In this document: one piece after another, positions 17,144-24,935 of the stretch
Position numbering within the stretch: position 1 is the stretch's first letter
How the letters are laid out: the number at the start of each line of letters is the position of its first letter
From: Nocardia transvalensis NBRC 15921
Lineage (GTDB): Bacteria; Actinomycetota; Actinomycetes; Mycobacteriales; Mycobacteriaceae
Direction: 5' to 3'
DNA: 64,000 bases
Assembly: GCF_000308875.1 (NCBI RefSeq)
Contig: NZ_BAGL01000125.1
Location: forward strand, 1-64,000
The notes under the pieces: model-generated
Databases searched by the model: none
What the model was told of the DNA's origin: nothing
What the model saw: the letters and a program-made list of their open reading frames with translations, nothing else
Program-made: the position numbers and the translations under genes

Positions 17144-18652
17144 ATGACCGTCTCGCTCCTGCTCGATATGGCCCTGTCCGGCGATCCCGACCGCACCGCG
17201 GTGGTCTCGGGCGAGATCCGCTGGAGCACCGGCGAATTGCACGCCCTCGCGCAGGGCGGCGCCGGGGTGATCGCGGCATCCGGCGCGCACAGCGTGGCCT
17301 ACGTCGGCACCGGCGGGCATCTGCTGCCGCTGCTGATCTTCGCCTCGGCCGGCGCGGGCGTCCCCGTGACGCCGCTGAACTACCGGCTCAGCGCCGACTC
17401 CCTGCGCGAACTGGTCGCCCGGCTCGACGAGCCGCTGCTGGTGTGCGACGAGGAATACCACGACATCGTCTCGGGATTCGGCGGCCGGGTCGTGCCCTCC
17501 GCGGAGTTCGTGGCCGCGGCGGCGACGGCCGATCCGGTCGCGGTGGACCCGGACCCCGATCAGCCCGCGGTCGTGCTGTTCACCTCGGGCACTACCTCGA
17601 CGCCGAAGGCGGTCGAGCTGTCGCACCAGAACCTCTTGAGCTACATCACCGGAACGGTCGAATTCGACTCCGCCGAGCCCGCCGACGCCGCGCTGATCTG
17701 CGTGCCGCCGTACCACGTCGCGGGCGTCGGCGCGGCGCTGTCGAACCTGTACGCCGGGCGGCGCATGGTGTACCTGCCCGTCTTCGACGCCGCCCGCTGG
17801 GTCGCCCTGATCGACGCCGAATCCGTGACGACCGCGACCGTGGTCCCGACCATGCTCGACCGCATCGTGACGGAGCTGGAGCGGTCGGGCGCCACCCTGC
17901 CGACGCTGCGCAACCTCGCGTACGGCGGGTCCAAGGTCGCGCTTCCGTTGCTGCGCAAGGCGATCGACCTGCTGCCCGAGGTGGGCTTCGTGAATGCCTA
18001 CGGGCTGACCGAGACCAGCTCGACCATCGCGGTCCTCGGTCCCGACGACCATCGCGCCGCCCGCGCGGCGACCGATCCCGCGGTAGTGCGGCGGCTCGGA
18101 TCCGTCGGCCGGCCGGTGCCCGGTATCGAGGTCGAGATCCGCGACGAGAACGGCCGGGTGCTGCCCGCGGGCGAGACGGGCGAACTCTACGTGCGCGGCC
18201 CGCAGGTCTCCGGCCGCTACACCGGGATCGGCTCGGTGCTGGATGCCGAGGGCTGGTTCCCGACCAAGGACGTGGCCATGCTCGACGCCGACGGCTACCT
18301 GTTCCTCGGCGGCCGCTCGGACGACACCATCATTCGCGGCGGCGAGAACATCGCGCCCGCCGAGATCGAGGACGTGCTGGTGGAACATCCGGCCGTGCGC
18401 GAGGTCGCGGTGGTCGGCGTGGAGGACGCCCAGTGGGGGCAGATCATCGTGGCGGTGGTGGTGCCGGAGTCCGGCGCCGCGCCCGATCCGGAGGAGTTGC
18501 GCGATTACGTCCGCGCGGGGCTGCGCGGTTCCCGCACACCCGACCGGGTCGTATTCCGTGATTCGCTGCCCGCCACACCGACCGGAAAAGTATTGCGGCG
18601 CACCCTCGTAGAGGAATACGGGCCCGCGATGGACGCGGCGTCGAAGAAGTGA
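17144..18652 (+). CDS. AMP-dependent acyl-CoA synthetase/ligase
   Basis: 502 residues of the ANL superfamily. The P-loop is VLFTSGTTSTPKAVELSH (about residues 144-161), the A5 motif is VNAYGLTETSS, the A8 region is GGRSDDTIIRGGENIAPAEIE, and the catalytic Lys lies in TPTGKVLRRTL near the C-terminus. It should activate a carboxylic acid to its CoA thioester with ATP. It follows the dehydrogenase operon across a gap that holds a weak GAGAAT-type site, so it may have its own promoter. The acid cannot be named. Confidence 0.88.
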   Translation: MTVSLLLDMALSGDPDRTAVVSGEIRWSTGELHALAQGGAGVIAASGAHSVAYVGTGGHLLPLLIFASAGAGVPVTPLNYRLSADSLRELVARLDEPLLVCDEEYHDIVSGFGGRVVPSAEFVAAAATADPVAVDPDPDQPAVVLFTSGTTSTPKAVELSHQNLLSYITGTVEFDSAEPADAALICVPPYHVAGVGAALSNLYAGRRMVYLPVFDAARWVALIDAESVTTATVVPTMLDRIVTELERSGATLPTLRNLAYGGSKVALPLLRKAIDLLPEVGFVNAYGLTETSSTIAVLGPDDHRAARAATDPAVVRRLGSVGRPVPGIEVEIRDENGRVLPAGETGELYVRGPQVSGRYTGIGSVLDAEGWFPTKDVAMLDADGYLFLGGRSDDTIIRGGENIAPAEIEDVLVEHPAVREVAVVGVEDAQWGQIIVAVVVPESGAAPDPEELRDYVRAGLRGSRTPDRVVFRDSLPATPTGKVLRRTLVEEYGPAMDAASKK

Positions 18653-18674
18653 TCGGCGTCAGGAAAGGACGACA

Positions 18675-18977
18675 ATGGTGAACAATGGGACCCGGCTGCG
18701 CAGCCAGGTGTGCGACACCGAGGTGATCGTGGTCAAGGCGTCGGACGGGCTGGACGACCTGCGCGCCGGTGGCGTGCCGATGATTCCGATCGCGGAGCAA
18801 CCGGCCGCCGGCGCCCAGCTCGACACGAGCCTCGCCGACGGTAACCAGCTGGGCAAGCGGTACGTCGACGACTCCGGCGCCGAAATCCTCGTCACCAAGG
18901 CCGGAAAGGGCACGCTCAGCGTCGGCGCCACCCCGCTGGCCCTGAAGGAAGCAAAACCCCTCCCGGCCAGCGACTGA
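18675..18977 (+). CDS. Small conserved hypothetical protein
   Basis: 100 residues, soluble. Segments such as RLRSQVCDTEVIVVKASDGL and GGVPMIPI look like a small actinobacterial conserved family found next to acyl-CoA genes; one Cys is present. AGGAAAGG precedes the ATG. It begins 22 bases after the ligase stop, so it is very likely in that operon. The function is unknown. Confidence 0.65.
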   Translation: MVNNGTRLRSQVCDTEVIVVKASDGLDDLRAGGVPMIPIAEQPAAGAQLDTSLADGNQLGKRYVDDSGAEILVTKAGKGTLSVGATPLALKEAKPLPASD

Positions 18978-18996
18978 CACGAAAGGCGGCGCCGCC

Positions 18997-19338
18997 GTGC
19001 CGAATTCGAAAATGCTCGTCTTCTCCAACGCGGTAGCGGGCCAGGAGGACGCCTTCAACGAGTGGTACGACACCCAGCACCTGGCCGACGTCACCGCCGT
19101 CCCCGGCGTCCTCAGCGGCCAACGCTTCGACCTGGCCCCCGCCGCCCTCCCCGGCGGCGACCCCCCACCCCACCGCTACCTAGCCGTCTACGACCTCTCC
19201 GGCGACCCGGACGAGGTAGTCAAGGCATTTCAGGCACGGGCGGCGAGTGGGGAGATAGGGCTGAGTCCGGCACTGGACATGGCGAGCCTCGCCGTATCCG
19301 TTTGGCGGGCACGGGGTTCGGAGAAGACGGCAGACTGA
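18997..19338 (+). CDS. Small dimeric alpha/beta-barrel-like protein
   Basis: 113 residues from a GTG preceded by GAAAGG. The pattern KMLVFSNAVAGQEDAFNEWY followed by HLADVTAVPGVLSGQRF resembles the EthD/ferredoxin-like dimeric barrel proteins, which often assist oxidative catabolic pathways. No catalytic residue can be assigned. It is the last gene of the acyl-CoA ligase run and converges with the XRE regulator. Confidence 0.6.
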   Translation: MPNSKMLVFSNAVAGQEDAFNEWYDTQHLADVTAVPGVLSGQRFDLAPAALPGGDPPPHRYLAVYDLSGDPDEVVKAFQARAASGEIGLSPALDMASLAVSVWRARGSEKTAD

Positions 19339-19386
19339 CTCTTCCTCCGAGCGCCACCGTGACGACCCGGCGGCGGCCGAACCGGT

Positions 19387-20223
19387 CTATCGACTCCTGA
19401 ACTCGAGCGCCCGCTGGATCAACCCTCGGGCGCGATCCCCTGTCAGCGACTGGCCGACCAGAACGTCGAATGCCCGTCCATACTGGGCTATCTCCCTCGG
19501 CTGAGTTACCGTCATCTCCGCCGTCGCTGTCTCGACCATGACCATGCGATTGTCGAATATGGCGAAGTTCGTCATCGATACCCGGTACGGCGCTTCGGCC
19601 GGCACGATGCCGATCGTGACCCTCGGCATTCCTACGACGGCGAGCAGCCGGTCCAGCTGACCGGTCATGGTCCGGTTGTCGCCGACCGTCGTACACAACG
19701 CTTGCTCCGCAATGACGAAGTGGAACCGATGGCCGCGGCGGTACAGGATCTGTTGGCGTTCCAGGCGTTTGGAGACGGCCTGCTCGATATCGTTCGGTAC
19801 TTGGTGGAACTCGACGACGCTTCTCAGCACGCCCTCGGCATACTCCGCCGTTTGGAGCAGGCCCGGGATCAGGAACGGGTGATACACCCGCATAACCTCG
19901 GTATCGGCTTCCAACTTGATCGACAGCTGCTGGCGTCGTTTGATACCGCTGCCCAATACTCGCCGCCACTCCAGCCACGCTGACTCGATATTGCGGAGCG
20001 TGGCGATCAGATCCGGTATCTGACTTTCGGCACCGGTGTGGACGCACCAAGCTCGAACATCGTCATCGGTCGGCCTGGTCTTCCCGTACTCGATCTTCGA
20101 CACCTTCGTCTGATGCCAACCGGCACGGCGGGCAAGCTCCGTCCCCGTCATGCCCGCATCGTGGCGAAGCTCCCGGAGCCGGGCCCCGAGAGCTTCTTTG
20201 GCCTCATCCAGCGAATCCGTCAC
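19387..20223 (-). CDS. XRE family regulator with DUF5753 domain
   Basis: 278 residues. The N-terminal Cro/C1 helix-turn-helix covers about residues 10-65 (LRHDAGMTGTELARRAGWHQ, then TKVSKIEYGKTRPT). The rest is DUF5753, seen in YHPFLIPGLLQTAEYAEGVL and in FHFVIAEQAL. The start is the GTG at 20223, which overlaps the stop of the DUF6879 gene. Regulators of this type occur in many copies in actinobacteria, usually next to a small partner protein. Here the partner is DUF6879 rather than DUF397. Confidence 0.88.
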   Translation of the reverse strand: MTDSLDEAKEALGARLRELRHDAGMTGTELARRAGWHQTKVSKIEYGKTRPTDDDVRAWCVHTGAESQIPDLIATLRNIESAWLEWRRVLGSGIKRRQQLSIKLEADTEVMRVYHPFLIPGLLQTAEYAEGVLRSVVEFHQVPNDIEQAVSKRLERQQILYRRGHRFHFVIAEQALCTTVGDNRTMTGQLDRLLAVVGMPRVTIGIVPAEAPYRVSMTNFAIFDNRMVMVETATAEMTVTQPREIAQYGRAFDVLVGQSLTGDRARGLIQRALEFRSR

Positions 20224-20741
20224 GGCTCGTCGTATTCCGACAGCGGAACAGCCAGCGACCACACTCGTTCTTTGACCGTCCGGATGTAGCCGACCACGTG
20301 AGGATCAGTGGTTACCGCACCGCCGACCCACCGCCCGTTCGTACCGGGCTCGAAAATGGTGAAGGCCACGACCGAGTCATCGAAGATCCACCAATCATCG
20401 GCCGTCAGCTCGTCGCCATCGATCCTGTGGCGGGATAGATACCGCACTTCCTCGCCCGCAGCGACATTCAGGCGTGCAACATGTTTCGCGTACCGGGTGT
20501 AGTCGTTGTGTGGAACGGTGACCACGCGTGCCCGGTTCACCGCCACACCCCGGCCAGTAGTTTCCCGAACGTGGTCGAGCCATGGTTGAAACCACTCGTA
20601 ATCGTCGGTTTCGTCGGCTAGGAACCGGACTAGAGGCGGATAGTCCGACGGGTAATAGTCATCCCTGACCTCGAGATGGAACGCCTCCCGCTCAGCCTCT
20701 CGAAACAGATCGATGAACGCCTCACCCTGCGCTAGCAGCAT
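20220..20741 (-). CDS. DUF6879 family protein
   Basis: 173 residues. An acidic, aromatic-rich protein with FREAEREAFHLEVRDDYYPS near the N-terminus and YLSRHRIDGDELTADDWWIF in the middle, matching the DUF6879 proteins that accompany XRE/DUF5753 regulators. The ATG at 20741 lies inside the end of the previous gene, and the stop overlaps the XRE start. The three genes form one operon. The biochemical role is unknown; a toxin-antitoxin-like or signalling role is only inferred from pairing. Confidence 0.75.
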   Translation of the reverse strand: MLLAQGEAFIDLFREAEREAFHLEVRDDYYPSDYPPLVRFLADETDDYEWFQPWLDHVRETTGRGVAVNRARVVTVPHNDYTRYAKHVARLNVAAGEEVRYLSRHRIDGDELTADDWWIFDDSVVAFTIFEPGTNGRWVGGAVTTDPHVVGYIRTVKERVWSLAVPLSEYDEP

Positions 20742-21054
20742 TCCCGTAGAACATCCTCTCGACCTTGGGTACCTCAACCGCTGTCTCGCCGGGCGCGATG
20801 TCCATCTGGGCGAGCACTTCCAAGTCCGCCAGCGCTGTGCCGTGCAGAAGAAAAGTCCCGCGCCCGGTGTCGGTCATCGTCGCACCCACGAACGTGTTCG
20901 GCTCAGCGAACCCCAGAAGCAGATGCGGTATCTCGACGGCTCCTGCCGTACTCGTTTCCCACCCTTGCACGACGTATGTGCCTGTGTCGGTGGAGAAGAG
21001 AGCCGGACATCCGCCGCCTTCCGAACCACCCTTGCCGAGGAAACTCAACTTCAT
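20722..21054 (-). CDS. Small hypothetical protein, first gene of XRE module
   Basis: 110 residues from the ATG at 21054 (an upstream ATG at 21111 has no visible ribosome site). The sequence has a Gly-rich N-terminal part (FLGKGGSEGGGCPALF) and strand-rich segments (DTGTYVVQGWE, GTFLLHGTALADLEVL). Its 3' end overlaps the DUF6879 gene by 20 bases. No family function is recognised; proteins of this kind are typical first genes of such modules. Confidence 0.65.
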   Translation of the reverse strand: MKLSFLGKGGSEGGGCPALFSTDTGTYVVQGWETSTAGAVEIPHLLLGFAEPNTFVGATMTDTGRGTFLLHGTALADLEVLAQMDIAPGETAVEVPKVERMFYGNAASAG

Positions 21055-21272
21055 GGTGTGGCCTCCGATCGGTTCATGCATGATCATGCTTCGGCAGAGT
21101 CGATTATCCACCCACTATCTGCATAATCCTACCTGTTCCAGCTATCAGAGCATATTGAAGCATGACCATGGACTATGCCGATTGCGTCTTCGTAGCGTCT
21201 GTGTCGGCCCCCGCGACATGTGACGCCCACCCGGTCGTGGGGAGCCTTCCAACGGCCTAGGCAGGAGTCGAG

Positions 21273-21425
21273 ATGGTGAGGCATACAAGGCTTTACGAGT
21301 TTCCGGGCGGCTTTCTCGAACTCTGGGACTACGGCGACGCGGATGACGAAGAACCAGGCACACGCCTGGAACTGTTCGTCACCGATGTCGGGCCGGAAGA
21401 GGACCACGGCATGGAGGCTTCCTGA
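21273..21425 (+). CDS. Small acidic protein, 50 aa
   Basis: A short frame from the ATG at 21273, preceded by CAGGAGTCG, to a TGA at 21423-21425. The product is acidic and contains LYEFPGGFLELWDYGDADDE. It is coupled through a TGATG overlap to a second small frame, which argues that both are translated. No family is recognised. It is divergent from the XRE module. Confidence 0.5.
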   Translation: MVRHTRLYEFPGGFLELWDYGDADDEEPGTRLELFVTDVGPEEDHGMEAS

Positions 21426-21568
21426 TGCTCGACTGGCAAGTCGGGCTGGTAATCGCGATCGGTATCCCGTTGGTAGTCATTGCGGGATGCGCGTTTTGGC
21501 CTCAGCGACCGCCGAAAGGCCGTAGCGTGCGTGCGATCCGTGAGCGTATCGATCGCGAACAGGGCTGA
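21425..21568 (+). CDS. Small single-pass membrane protein, 47 aa
   Basis: Starts inside the stop of the preceding 50-aa frame and ends at the TGA at 21566-21568. One hydrophobic helix (QVGLVIAIGIPLVVIAGCAF) is followed by a basic tail (PKGRSVRAIRERIDRE), which by the positive-inside rule puts the C-terminus in the cytoplasm. The function is unknown. Confidence 0.5.
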   Translation: MLDWQVGLVIAIGIPLVVIAGCAFWPQRPPKGRSVRAIRERIDREQG

Positions 21569-21582
21569 GTTTGGCTCTCTGT

Positions 21583-21619
21583 CCGGGTCACCCCAGGGCC
21601 ACCGCGAGCATCTCATCGA
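21583..21619 (+). repeat. Diverged copy of the fprB-like 3' end (left repeat)
   Basis: 37 bases matching 22329-22365 at 34 positions, in the same orientation. The right copy is the stop codon and last codons of the fprB-like gene. The two copies flank the CYTH gene and are 746 bases apart, as would be left by an insertion or duplication at the gene's 3' end. Confidence 0.6.
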
Positions 21620-21755
21620 GGCGTCTTGGCCGCACTCATCACACGCGTGGCCCGTGTCCGTGGCCGCGCTTGACGAGACGCTGAGCCGGCGCTCGGCGAC
21701 CCAGCGGGCCGGATAACGCCAGTCCACACGTCTACCCGATCAGGAGAAGTCACCA

Positions 21756-22286
21756 GTGGCCATCGAGCACGAAGCCAAGATCCTCGATATCGACCCCGAC
21801 ACCATCGAGCGCCGCATCCGGGAACGAGGCGGACACAAACTCGGCGAACGCATCATGCGCCGCTACGTCTACGACATCACACCCGGCGACCAATCCAAGT
21901 GGATCAGGCTGCGCGACAACGGAACTGGCACCACACTCGCGGTCAAAGAGATCACCAGCGACGCCATCGACGGCACCCACGAAGTAGAGGTGAACGTGGA
22001 CGACTTCGCCGCCACCAACACCCTGCTCGAGATGCTCGGCTTCACAGCCAAGTCATACCAGGAAACCAAGCGCGTCAGCTTCACCCTCGACGGCGCACAG
22101 CTCGAACTCGACACCTGGCCACGAATCCCGCCCTACCTGGAAATCGAAGCCGCCACCAAGGCCGACGTAATCCACACCGCCGAACTCCTCGGATACACCG
22201 AGTCCGACCTCACCGGCGAGAACACCATCAAGATCTACGCACGCCACGGCATCGACCTCAACACCATCCCCGAACTCCGCTTCTGA
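21756..22286 (+). CDS. CYTH domain protein (class IV cyclase-like)
   Basis: 176 residues. The N-terminal EHEAK gives the ExExK motif that defines the CYTH triphosphate-tunnel fold; basic and acidic strand residues follow (WIRLRDNG, TLAVKEIT, HEVEVNVDD, LELDTWPRIPPYLEIE). Members include class IV adenylate cyclases and thiamine- or inorganic-triphosphatases; CyaB-type activity is possible but undecided. The start is a GTG after AGGAGAAG. The gene is bracketed by the diverged direct repeat of the fprB-like 3' end. Confidence 0.8.
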   Translation: MAIEHEAKILDIDPDTIERRIRERGGHKLGERIMRRYVYDITPGDQSKWIRLRDNGTGTTLAVKEITSDAIDGTHEVEVNVDDFAATNTLLEMLGFTAKSYQETKRVSFTLDGAQLELDTWPRIPPYLEIEAATKADVIHTAELLGYTESDLTGENTIKIYARHGIDLNTIPELRF

Positions 22287-22328
22287 CCAGGCCGTCGACT
22301 ATCTCGCCATGACGGTTGGGCTCTCCGG

Positions 22329-22365
22329 CCGGGTCACCCCCGGGCTACCGCAAGCATCTCATCGA
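22329..22365 (+). repeat. Right copy of the direct repeat at the fprB-like 3' end
   Basis: Contains the stop codon and last codons of the fprB-like gene (minus strand) and matches 21583-21619 at 34 of 37 bases. It is the natural copy, because it continues into the intact gene. Confidence 0.6.
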
Positions 22366-23941
22366 TGGAGACGAACTTGACTCGGGGGCGGGCTGCGGCC
22401 GTGCCCAGATCGCGTTCGGCGGTGTCGATGGCGCGCCAGGCGGGCCAGTCGAGAGGGTGGAGGCCGCTGTCGGACATGGTGGTGCGCAAGGCTTCTCGGG
22501 TGCCTACCTCGCGGTTGAGGGTTCCGGTGGTGAAGTCGGTGAGGAGGGAGGTTACGGTTTCGGCGGCGCAGGAGCGGTTGGTGCCGATTACGCCTCGGGG
22601 GCCGCGTTTGATCCAGCCGGTGACGTAGACGCCCGGGATGGGGGTACCGGCACCGTCGATGACGCGGCCGTGTTCGTGGGGGATGGTGCCGGTGCTGGGG
22701 TTGTAGGGGAGGCCGTCGAGGGGGAGGCCGCGGTAGCCGATCGATCGGAGGACCAGGGAGGTGTCGATCGTTTCCGTTGTGGCTCCGTTGTTTTCGGTCG
22801 ACTGCGTGACGGTGAGCCCCTGGACCCGGCCTTCGCCGGTGAATTCGGCGGGGGAGGCGGAGAATCGGAAGACGATGCGTTTGTTGCCGGGAGTGGTTGG
22901 GCGGGCGGCGAATTCGCGGGCGATCTCCAGTTTCAGGGCCGTCTCTACGTCGTCGTCGGGATGGGGGTCCAGGTCACCGCCGTCGATGACGACATCGATG
23001 CCGGGCAGGTGGCCCAGGGCGTGGAATTCGCCGACGGAGAAGGCGGCGTCGCGCGGGCCGCGGCGGCCGAGGACGACCACTTCTTCGACCCGGCTCTCCG
23101 ACAGGGCTCGCAGCGCGTGGTCGGCGATATCGGTGGCGGCCAACGCATCCGGTGGCATGAGCAGCACCCGCGCCACATCCAAGGCAACATTGCCGTTCCC
23201 GATCACCACCACGCGCGGCGACGACAGATCGAATTCGCGGCCGGCATGGTCGGGGTGGCCGTTGTACCAGCCGACGAAGTCCGCGGCGGCGTGGTGGCCC
23301 GGCAGGTCGGCGCCGGGGATGTCGAGATCGCGGCTGGCGGAGGCGCCGACGGCGTAGATCACGGCGTGGTGGTGGGCGAGCAGGTCGGCGTGCGTGAGGT
23401 CGCGACCGATCTCGACATTGAGATGGCAACCGAAACGGCTGTCCGCGAACGCCTTGTCGAAGATCCGCACCACCGATTTGGTGCGCTGGTGGTCCGGCGC
23501 GACACCGGCCCGGATCAGGCCGAAGGGCGTCGGCAGCCGCTCGAACAGATCCACCTCCGCGCCGCTGTCCAGCAGTTCGGTGGCGGCGTAGCAGGCCGCG
23601 GGCCCCGCACCGACCACCGCGACCCGCAGTGCGCCCGGCGCGACCGGCCGGCGCGCGGCCACCGGTTCCAGCGGACCCGGTTCCAATGGATGGCGGCGGA
23701 AGTACTCGGCGTTCATATCGCGGAAGCGTTCCAGCTCCGGGGGCAGATCGAATTCGGAGTAGATCGCCTCCACCGGGCATTCGTCCACGCAGGCACCGCA
23801 GTCGATGCACGTCTCCGGATCGATGTAGAGCATCTGGGTGCCGGGTTCGGAGTCGGGATCGGCGGGCCGGATGCAGTCCACCGGGCACGCCGAGACGCAA
23901 CTGGCATCCTTGCAGCAGTTCTGGGTGATGACGTAAGCCAC
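22334..23941 (-). CDS. fprB: Ferredoxin/ferredoxin-NADP reductase fusion (FprB-like)
   Basis: 535 residues. An N-terminal ferredoxin domain carries two cysteine sets: C9, C10, C15, C19 and C23, then C45, C48, C51 and C55 (CIDCGACVDECP). An adrenodoxin-reductase-like FAD/NADPH domain follows, with VVGAGPAACYAATELL at about 109-124 and VVVIGNGNVALDVARVLL for NADPH. This is the layout of mycobacterial FprB. It should pass electrons from NADPH to ferredoxins that serve P450s or other oxygenases. The GTG start follows GAGGAGG. It is the last gene of a block with a TetR, a ferredoxin and a NuoF-like protein. Confidence 0.85.
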   Translation of the reverse strand: MAYVITQNCCKDASCVSACPVDCIRPADPDSEPGTQMLYIDPETCIDCGACVDECPVEAIYSEFDLPPELERFRDMNAEYFRRHPLEPGPLEPVAARRPVAPGALRVAVVGAGPAACYAATELLDSGAEVDLFERLPTPFGLIRAGVAPDHQRTKSVVRIFDKAFADSRFGCHLNVEIGRDLTHADLLAHHHAVIYAVGASASRDLDIPGADLPGHHAAADFVGWYNGHPDHAGREFDLSSPRVVVIGNGNVALDVARVLLMPPDALAATDIADHALRALSESRVEEVVVLGRRGPRDAAFSVGEFHALGHLPGIDVVIDGGDLDPHPDDDVETALKLEIAREFAARPTTPGNKRIVFRFSASPAEFTGEGRVQGLTVTQSTENNGATTETIDTSLVLRSIGYRGLPLDGLPYNPSTGTIPHEHGRVIDGAGTPIPGVYVTGWIKRGPRGVIGTNRSCAAETVTSLLTDFTTGTLNREVGTREALRTTMSDSGLHPLDWPAWRAIDTAERDLGTAAARPRVKFVSIDEMLAVARG

Positions 23942-23964
23942 GTCGACCTCCTCGGATGTGACCG

Positions 23965-24651
23965 TCAGGGCGTGGTGAGCCCGTGGGCGCAGAAGTTCCA
24001 GACCTCGTCGGCGGTGATGGGACGCGACTCGGCCGCGGTCGCGGTCGGCTGAGCGATGAACATGACGGTCTGCATGGTCAGCGCCGCCAGCCGGCGCGGA
24101 TTCGCGCCGAGATGCAGGCGACCGTCGCGGTCGGCCTCGGTCAGCAACTCCGTGAACAACGCGAACAGCGCCGCGTGCGCGAGCCGGATCTGGGCCGGAT
24201 GCGAACTCAGCAGCTGCGGCGCGAATTCGGTGAACAGCGGGCGGCGCGCGTGCGGATCGGGACGGCACAGCTGGAACAGCAGCTCCACGGCGGTACGGAC
24301 CTTGTCCAGCGGGTGCGCGCTGTTGGCGGTGGCCGCCCGGATCTGATCGGTCGTGCGGCCGAGGGCGTCCTCGTACAGCGCCAGCAGCAGATCGTGTTTC
24401 CCGTCGAATTGCAGGTAGAAGCTGCGCAGCGACTGCCGGGAGCGGTCGACCACCTCCTGGACGGTGAAGTCCGTACTGCCCTTCTCGGTGATGATGGCCT
24501 GTGCGGAGTCCAGGAATCGCTGCACCCGCTGGCCCGCCCGCGCCTTGGCCGAGCGCAGGGAACGCTCCACCGCCCGCTGCTTCCAGGCGGGCAGCCGGTC
24601 GCCGTCGCCCGCCGGGTCGGCGTCCGGAGGGTACTCGCCGGTGTCGGTCAT
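23965..24651 (-). CDS. TetR family transcriptional regulator
   Basis: 228 residues. An acidic N-terminal tail of about 35 residues precedes the helix-turn-helix (FLDSAQAIITEKGSTDFTVQ, then SLRSFYLQFDGKHDLLLALY). The C-terminal helical domain has no subfamily signature. The ATG at 24651 overlaps the stop of the ferredoxin gene, and the fprB-like gene follows 23 bases downstream, so the regulator is embedded in a redox operon it may control. The ligand is unknown. Confidence 0.85.
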   Translation of the reverse strand: MTDTGEYPPDADPAGDGDRLPAWKQRAVERSLRSAKARAGQRVQRFLDSAQAIITEKGSTDFTVQEVVDRSRQSLRSFYLQFDGKHDLLLALYEDALGRTTDQIRAATANSAHPLDKVRTAVELLFQLCRPDPHARRPLFTEFAPQLLSSHPAQIRLAHAALFALFTELLTEADRDGRLHLGANPRRLAALTMQTVMFIAQPTATAAESRPITADEVWNFCAHGLTTP

Positions 24652-24935
24652 CGCCCCGGCCCCCCGTCCCGTGCCTCCGCGGAAGCGGGCGTCGCGGCTC
24701 TCGAGTCCCCAGAAGGTATTGCGGGGGAAGAAGACTCGGGGTCGCGCAGGACGGTGATCGCGTGCACTGGGCAGTCCAGCAAGGCGCGCAGGACGCCGTC
24801 GCGGTCGGCGGGGGTGACAGTGCCGTCGCCCTCGAGGGAGGCGTAGCCCCAATCGTCGAGGGAGAAGTGCCCGGGGGCGTGGCGTGCGCAGATGCCGAAG
24901 CCGTCGCACAGCGTCCGGTCGAGACGAATTCTCAC
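24648..24935 (-). CDS. [3Fe-4S] ferredoxin, P450-type
   Basis: 95 residues. The cluster motif is CDGFGICARHAP, then a distant LDCPVHAI, giving three cluster Cys spaced as in single [3Fe-4S] ferredoxins that reduce cytochrome P450s. The segment HFSLDDWGYASL between them is also typical. A Ser/Ala-rich tail of about 30 residues at the C-terminus is unusual. The GTG start overlaps the stop of the NuoF-like gene and the stop overlaps the TetR start. Confidence 0.85.
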   Translation of the reverse strand: MRIRLDRTLCDGFGICARHAPGHFSLDDWGYASLEGDGTVTPADRDGVLRALLDCPVHAITVLRDPESSSPAIPSGDSRAATPASAEARDGGPGR

